Shown in pieces: positions 51,971-54,699 of a stretch of 54,699 nucleotides of DNA (position 1 is its first letter; each line of letters begins with the position of its first letter). Made by a program: the position numbers and the translations under genes. Source of the DNA: an uncultured Bacteroidales bacterium (lineage in GTDB: Bacteria; Bacteroidota; Bacteroidia; Bacteroidales; F082); assembly GCA_947166105.1 (NCBI GenBank), contig CAMVCZ010000021.1, forward strand, positions 1 to 54,699, in the 5' to 3' direction. The notes under the pieces were generated by a model. That model was not told where the DNA came from. It searched no databases and saw only the letters and a list, made by a program, of their open reading frames with translations.

Positions 51971-54547
51971 ATGAAAAACAACAGATTTTACAGTTTGCTC
52001 GCCGTTCTGCTGATGGCTTCGATGCCATTGCTTGGCGGAACGGTCGGCGTGGAACGCGCCAAGGCCTTGGGCGCGAAGTTTGTCGAGGTCAACTTCAAGA
52101 ATGACACGCAGTTGGAATGGGTCTATACCGGCGTTTCCGAAAAAGGCCATCCAGCGTTTTATGCCTTCAACGGCACTTTGGGCGGTTTCGTCATCATCTC
52201 GGCCAGCGACCTCACCAGCCCCATCCTCGGCTATGCCGAAACAGGCAATTTCAACATGGAAAACATCCCTGATGGATTGTCCTATTTCCTCAATGGCTAT
52301 GGCCAATCCGTTGATTTTGCGGAAGAAAACCTAAAAAAAGCCGATTTCGTGATTGCACAAGAATGGGAAAACCTTGAACGCTGCGGCAAAACCCAAACCT
52401 TAAAATCGGTGGTCGTCCAGCCTTTGATTGCCACGCATTGGGACCAAGACTGTTTTTATAACGCATTTTGCCCAAAAGACGAAGCGGGACCATGTGGCAA
52501 TGCCTACGCTGGTTGTGTGGCCACCTCGATGGCGCAGGTGATGAAGTATTGGAACCATCCGCAGCAAGGCACAGGCTCGCACTCTTACAACAGTTACCTT
52601 TACGGCACCCAATATGCTGATTTCGGCGCGACCACTTACCACTGGGACGAAATGCCGGAGTCGCTAAATGATGACAATCAATATGTTTCGCTTCTCATGT
52701 ATCATTGTGGCGTGAGCGTCGACATGAACTATGGCAGCATGGCCAGTGGCGCCTTGCACCAAAGCATCCCACCGGCGATGAGTTCCTATTTCGGCTATGG
52801 CACTTCGCACAATCTGTTTAGGGACGATTATCCCTACGATGAATGGGTGGCCATGATGCGTGATGCGTTGGATATGGGCATTCCGATTTTGTATGCAGGT
52901 ACCGATGGAGGAAGCCAGGGCCATTCATTCATCTGCGACGGCTACGACGACAACGGCCTGTTCCATATCAATTGGAGTTGGGGCGGTTCCCTCGATGGCT
53001 GGTTCAGCATCGACAACCTGCAAACCTACAACCAGTCATGGAACCTTGTACAAAAGATGATTGCCGATGCTGTTCCTTCTGGCGTCTATAACGCTATGCC
53101 CAAGGCACCGACCAACTTGAGCGTACAGCCGCTTTCAGACGATTCCTATACCTGCACCGTGCATTGGAACAATCCAACAAAGTCATTGAACAACAGTAAT
53201 TTGACCCATATCGACCAAATCGTAGTCAAACGTGACGGAAGGGTAGTTTATACCGAAGACAATGTCACCCCGGGCGCGGCCATGGAAATCACGGATGAGG
53301 TGCCGTTTTATGGCTTGCACGATTATCAGGTTTATGCAGTGAACAACGGTTTGCATGGCCAGATTGCCACAGAAAGCAGGGTGCGCTTCGGGCCTTCCTG
53401 CTCGTGGACCATCGCGGCAGGCACCACCTTCTTCAACGGATGGCAGGGCGCTTCCATTCAGGTAATCAACAATGCCTCGCAAGTGGTGGAAGCAGTCACG
53501 GCGCATTCAAGCAGCGAGACGATTTCCGTTGAGGTGCCTTTGGGCCATGTTGCTTTCGCTTGGGTCAAAGGAAACAGCACGGTCAGCGATGTGAGTTTTG
53601 TCATCAGAGATGCTGACAATCAAGTCGTTTATACTTATTCAGGCACTTTGGAAGACATCGACGAAGGCGTTTTCCTGCAAATGAACAACAGTTGCGGCAA
53701 TGGCACAGATTGCGGTGCGCCCACCGATTTGTGGGCTTTTGCCGAGGAAGATCGTGTGGTGTTGGCTTGGACTTCCTTTGACGAGTACGCAAATTATAAT
53801 GTGTATCGTGACGGGCAACTGATTCAGACGGTGAGAGACAACGAGGCTACTTTTGCCGATGAATCAGCGACGCATGGCGGGCATTGCTACTTTGTGACCG
53901 CTTTTTGCGCTTCGGGCGAAAGCGACCCAACCAACGAGGCTTGTGCGACCATTGGCGACGACTGCCAGCCAGCCACCCAACTGTGGTATGAGACGACCAA
54001 CAATAATAAGGTGAAACTCACATGGGGAACACCCCAACCCAATGAAGGCCTTTCGGGGTTCTACATCTACCGCACCAAGGAAGCGGATATGAACTGGCAG
54101 CAAATCAAGACATTGGGAGCCAATTACACTTCCTATACCGACAACACCTCAATGGAGGATGAAACGGCTTATCTTTACAAGGTGGTGGCCTATTACCAAG
54201 CCATCGACTGCTATTCTGCACCGGCACGCTCGAAGTACAGCGAATTTGAGTATTTCGTGCGGGTGTATTGGTCGGTGAATGGAGTGGGGGAGGTCGAATC
54301 GGTTTGCACAGAGGTGTTTCCTGTGCCAGGCACCGACCGCTTGAACATTCGCACGGCTTTGCAAAATGCCTATGTGGAAATCTATGACTTGACAGGGAAA
54401 CTGGTTTGCAAGAAAGAAATTACGGAGAATGTCACTTCCATAAATGCTGAGAGTTGGCCTTCGGGCGTTTATTTTTGGAAGGTTTACACGGGCGTTTCGA
54501 CAGGCTCAACGACCCTTGTTGAAACGGGAAAATGGATAAAAGAATAA
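51971..54547 (+). CDS. Secreted C10 cysteine peptidase with Fn3-like domains and T9SS tail
   Basis: The 858-residue protein has a signal peptide ending near MPLLGG (24), a propeptide to about 140, and a C10 domain with Cys182 in AGCVATSMAQVMKYW and His318 in GSQGHSFICDGYD. Cys182 sits at the same number as in the 32366 paralogue. It then carries two or more fibronectin-III-like modules (about 385-760), not a beta-helix. The T9SS domain (about 782-858; VFPVPGTDRLNIRT) ends in TTLVETGKWIKE and includes a mini-element encoding STGS. It is in operon with the beta-helix gene and the next truncated gene. Confidence 0.88.
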   Translation: MKNNRFYSLLAVLLMASMPLLGGTVGVERAKALGAKFVEVNFKNDTQLEWVYTGVSEKGHPAFYAFNGTLGGFVIISASDLTSPILGYAETGNFNMENIPDGLSYFLNGYGQSVDFAEENLKKADFVIAQEWENLERCGKTQTLKSVVVQPLIATHWDQDCFYNAFCPKDEAGPCGNAYAGCVATSMAQVMKYWNHPQQGTGSHSYNSYLYGTQYADFGATTYHWDEMPESLNDDNQYVSLLMYHCGVSVDMNYGSMASGALHQSIPPAMSSYFGYGTSHNLFRDDYPYDEWVAMMRDALDMGIPILYAGTDGGSQGHSFICDGYDDNGLFHINWSWGGSLDGWFSIDNLQTYNQSWNLVQKMIADAVPSGVYNAMPKAPTNLSVQPLSDDSYTCTVHWNNPTKSLNNSNLTHIDQIVVKRDGRVVYTEDNVTPGAAMEITDEVPFYGLHDYQVYAVNNGLHGQIATESRVRFGPSCSWTIAAGTTFFNGWQGASIQVINNASQVVEAVTAHSSSETISVEVPLGHVAFAWVKGNSTVSDVSFVIRDADNQVVYTYSGTLEDIDEGVFLQMNNSCGNGTDCGAPTDLWAFAEEDRVVLAWTSFDEYANYNVYRDGQLIQTVRDNEATFADESATHGGHCYFVTAFCASGESDPTNEACATIGDDCQPATQLWYETTNNNKVKLTWGTPQPNEGLSGFYIYRTKEADMNWQQIKTLGANYTSYTDNTSMEDETAYLYKVVAYYQAIDCYSAPARSKYSEFEYFVRVYWSVNGVGEVESVCTEVFPVPGTDRLNIRTALQNAYVEIYDLTGKLVCKKEITENVTSINAESWPSGVYFWKVYTGVSTGSTTLVETGKWIKE
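54493..54511 (+). repeat. In-frame palindromic mini-element in a T9SS tail
   Basis: Core TCGACAGGCTC (54497-54507) with arms CGTT and AACG, encoding VSTGSTT near the C terminus of the second C10 peptidase. Confidence 0.8.
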
Positions 54548-54567
54548 CAAATCAAAACAATAGTACA

Positions 54568-54699
54568 ATGAAAACAACAAGACTTTTCACCCTGCTTGCG
54601 CTCCTGCTAATAGCGGGAAGGGTGAAGATGCAAGGGCAAGAGTATTACGACCTTGAAGAAATCTTCGTGACAGATGAAGCCACGCCTGTTTATGCGCAG
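54568..54699 (+). CDS. Truncated exported protein at the window edge
   Basis: Only the first 44 codons are present. They begin MKTTRLFTLLALLLIAG, a signal peptide, and are open to the last base of the window. The start is 20 bases after the second C10 peptidase stop, so it is in the same operon and probably another secreted protein. Domain content is unknown. Confidence 0.65.
   Translation, partial: MKTTRLFTLLALLLIAGRVKMQGQEYYDLEEIFVTDEATPVYAQ

Overview
The window reads as chromosomal DNA of a member of the Bacteroidales (phylum Bacteroidota), probably a gut or anaerobic lineage. The evidence is direct: promoters of the Bacteroides type (TTTG, about 19-22 bases, TAnnTTTG), no clear Shine-Dalgarno signals, several secreted proteins ending in type IX secretion (T9SS) C-terminal sorting domains, C10 (streptopain-like) peptidases, the DUF1599/BT_3928 gene pair, and many AAA ATPases of the kind expanded in this phylum. 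No rRNA, tRNA or CRISPR array was seen.

Layout. 1-566: three copies of a triple-hairpin repeat, then a 23-bp iteron array. 567-2573: a DUF4143-type ATPase bracketed by two copies of that array, and a uracil-DNA-glycosylase-like gene. 2643-7906: parC and a lipoprotein gene, facing folP-cdaA. 8059-14312: an AAA/PD-(D/E)XK ATPase, DUF1599, a BT_3928-type membrane protein, an orphan ABC permease, an acyl-ACP thioesterase and a LysM esterase. 14340-15259 (minus): an outer-membrane protein and a small ORF. 15433-22928: tpiA, prmA, a 1549-residue exported protein of unknown function and dnaN. 23009-27250 (minus): an exported protein, a second DUF4143 ATPase with a 33-bp repeat array in its promoter, and pckA. 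27403-31804: an AlbA/Schlafen-type regulator and a secreted cleaved-adhesin protein. 31885-39633 (minus): a tight run msrA, C10 peptidase, acyltransferase, M13 peptidase, then dnaX. 39742-45011: polysaccharide-deacetylase-like and FemAB/GNAT-like genes, upp, a sodium symporter and a helix-hairpin-helix protein. 45025-54699: two paralogous lipoprotein-TPR-TM-HTH regulators, each followed by secreted T9SS proteins; the last gene runs off the window.

How it fits together. Housekeeping replication and metabolism genes (parC, dnaN, dnaX, tpiA, pckA, folP, upp) are interspersed with surface and secretion genes. The most interesting part is 45-54.7 kb. Two membrane-spanning sensor/transcription-factor paralogues alternate with secreted T9SS cargo, and the promoters of the first cargo gene after each regulator share two sequence blocks at matching distance (62 and 63 bp) from the same -7 element. 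This suggests a duplicated surface-sensing regulatory unit. A second theme is repeats: hairpin families between genes, and short palindromic elements sitting in frame inside parC, dnaX and the T9SS C-terminal domains. A third is that both DUF4143 ATPases carry evenly spaced repeats touching their promoters.
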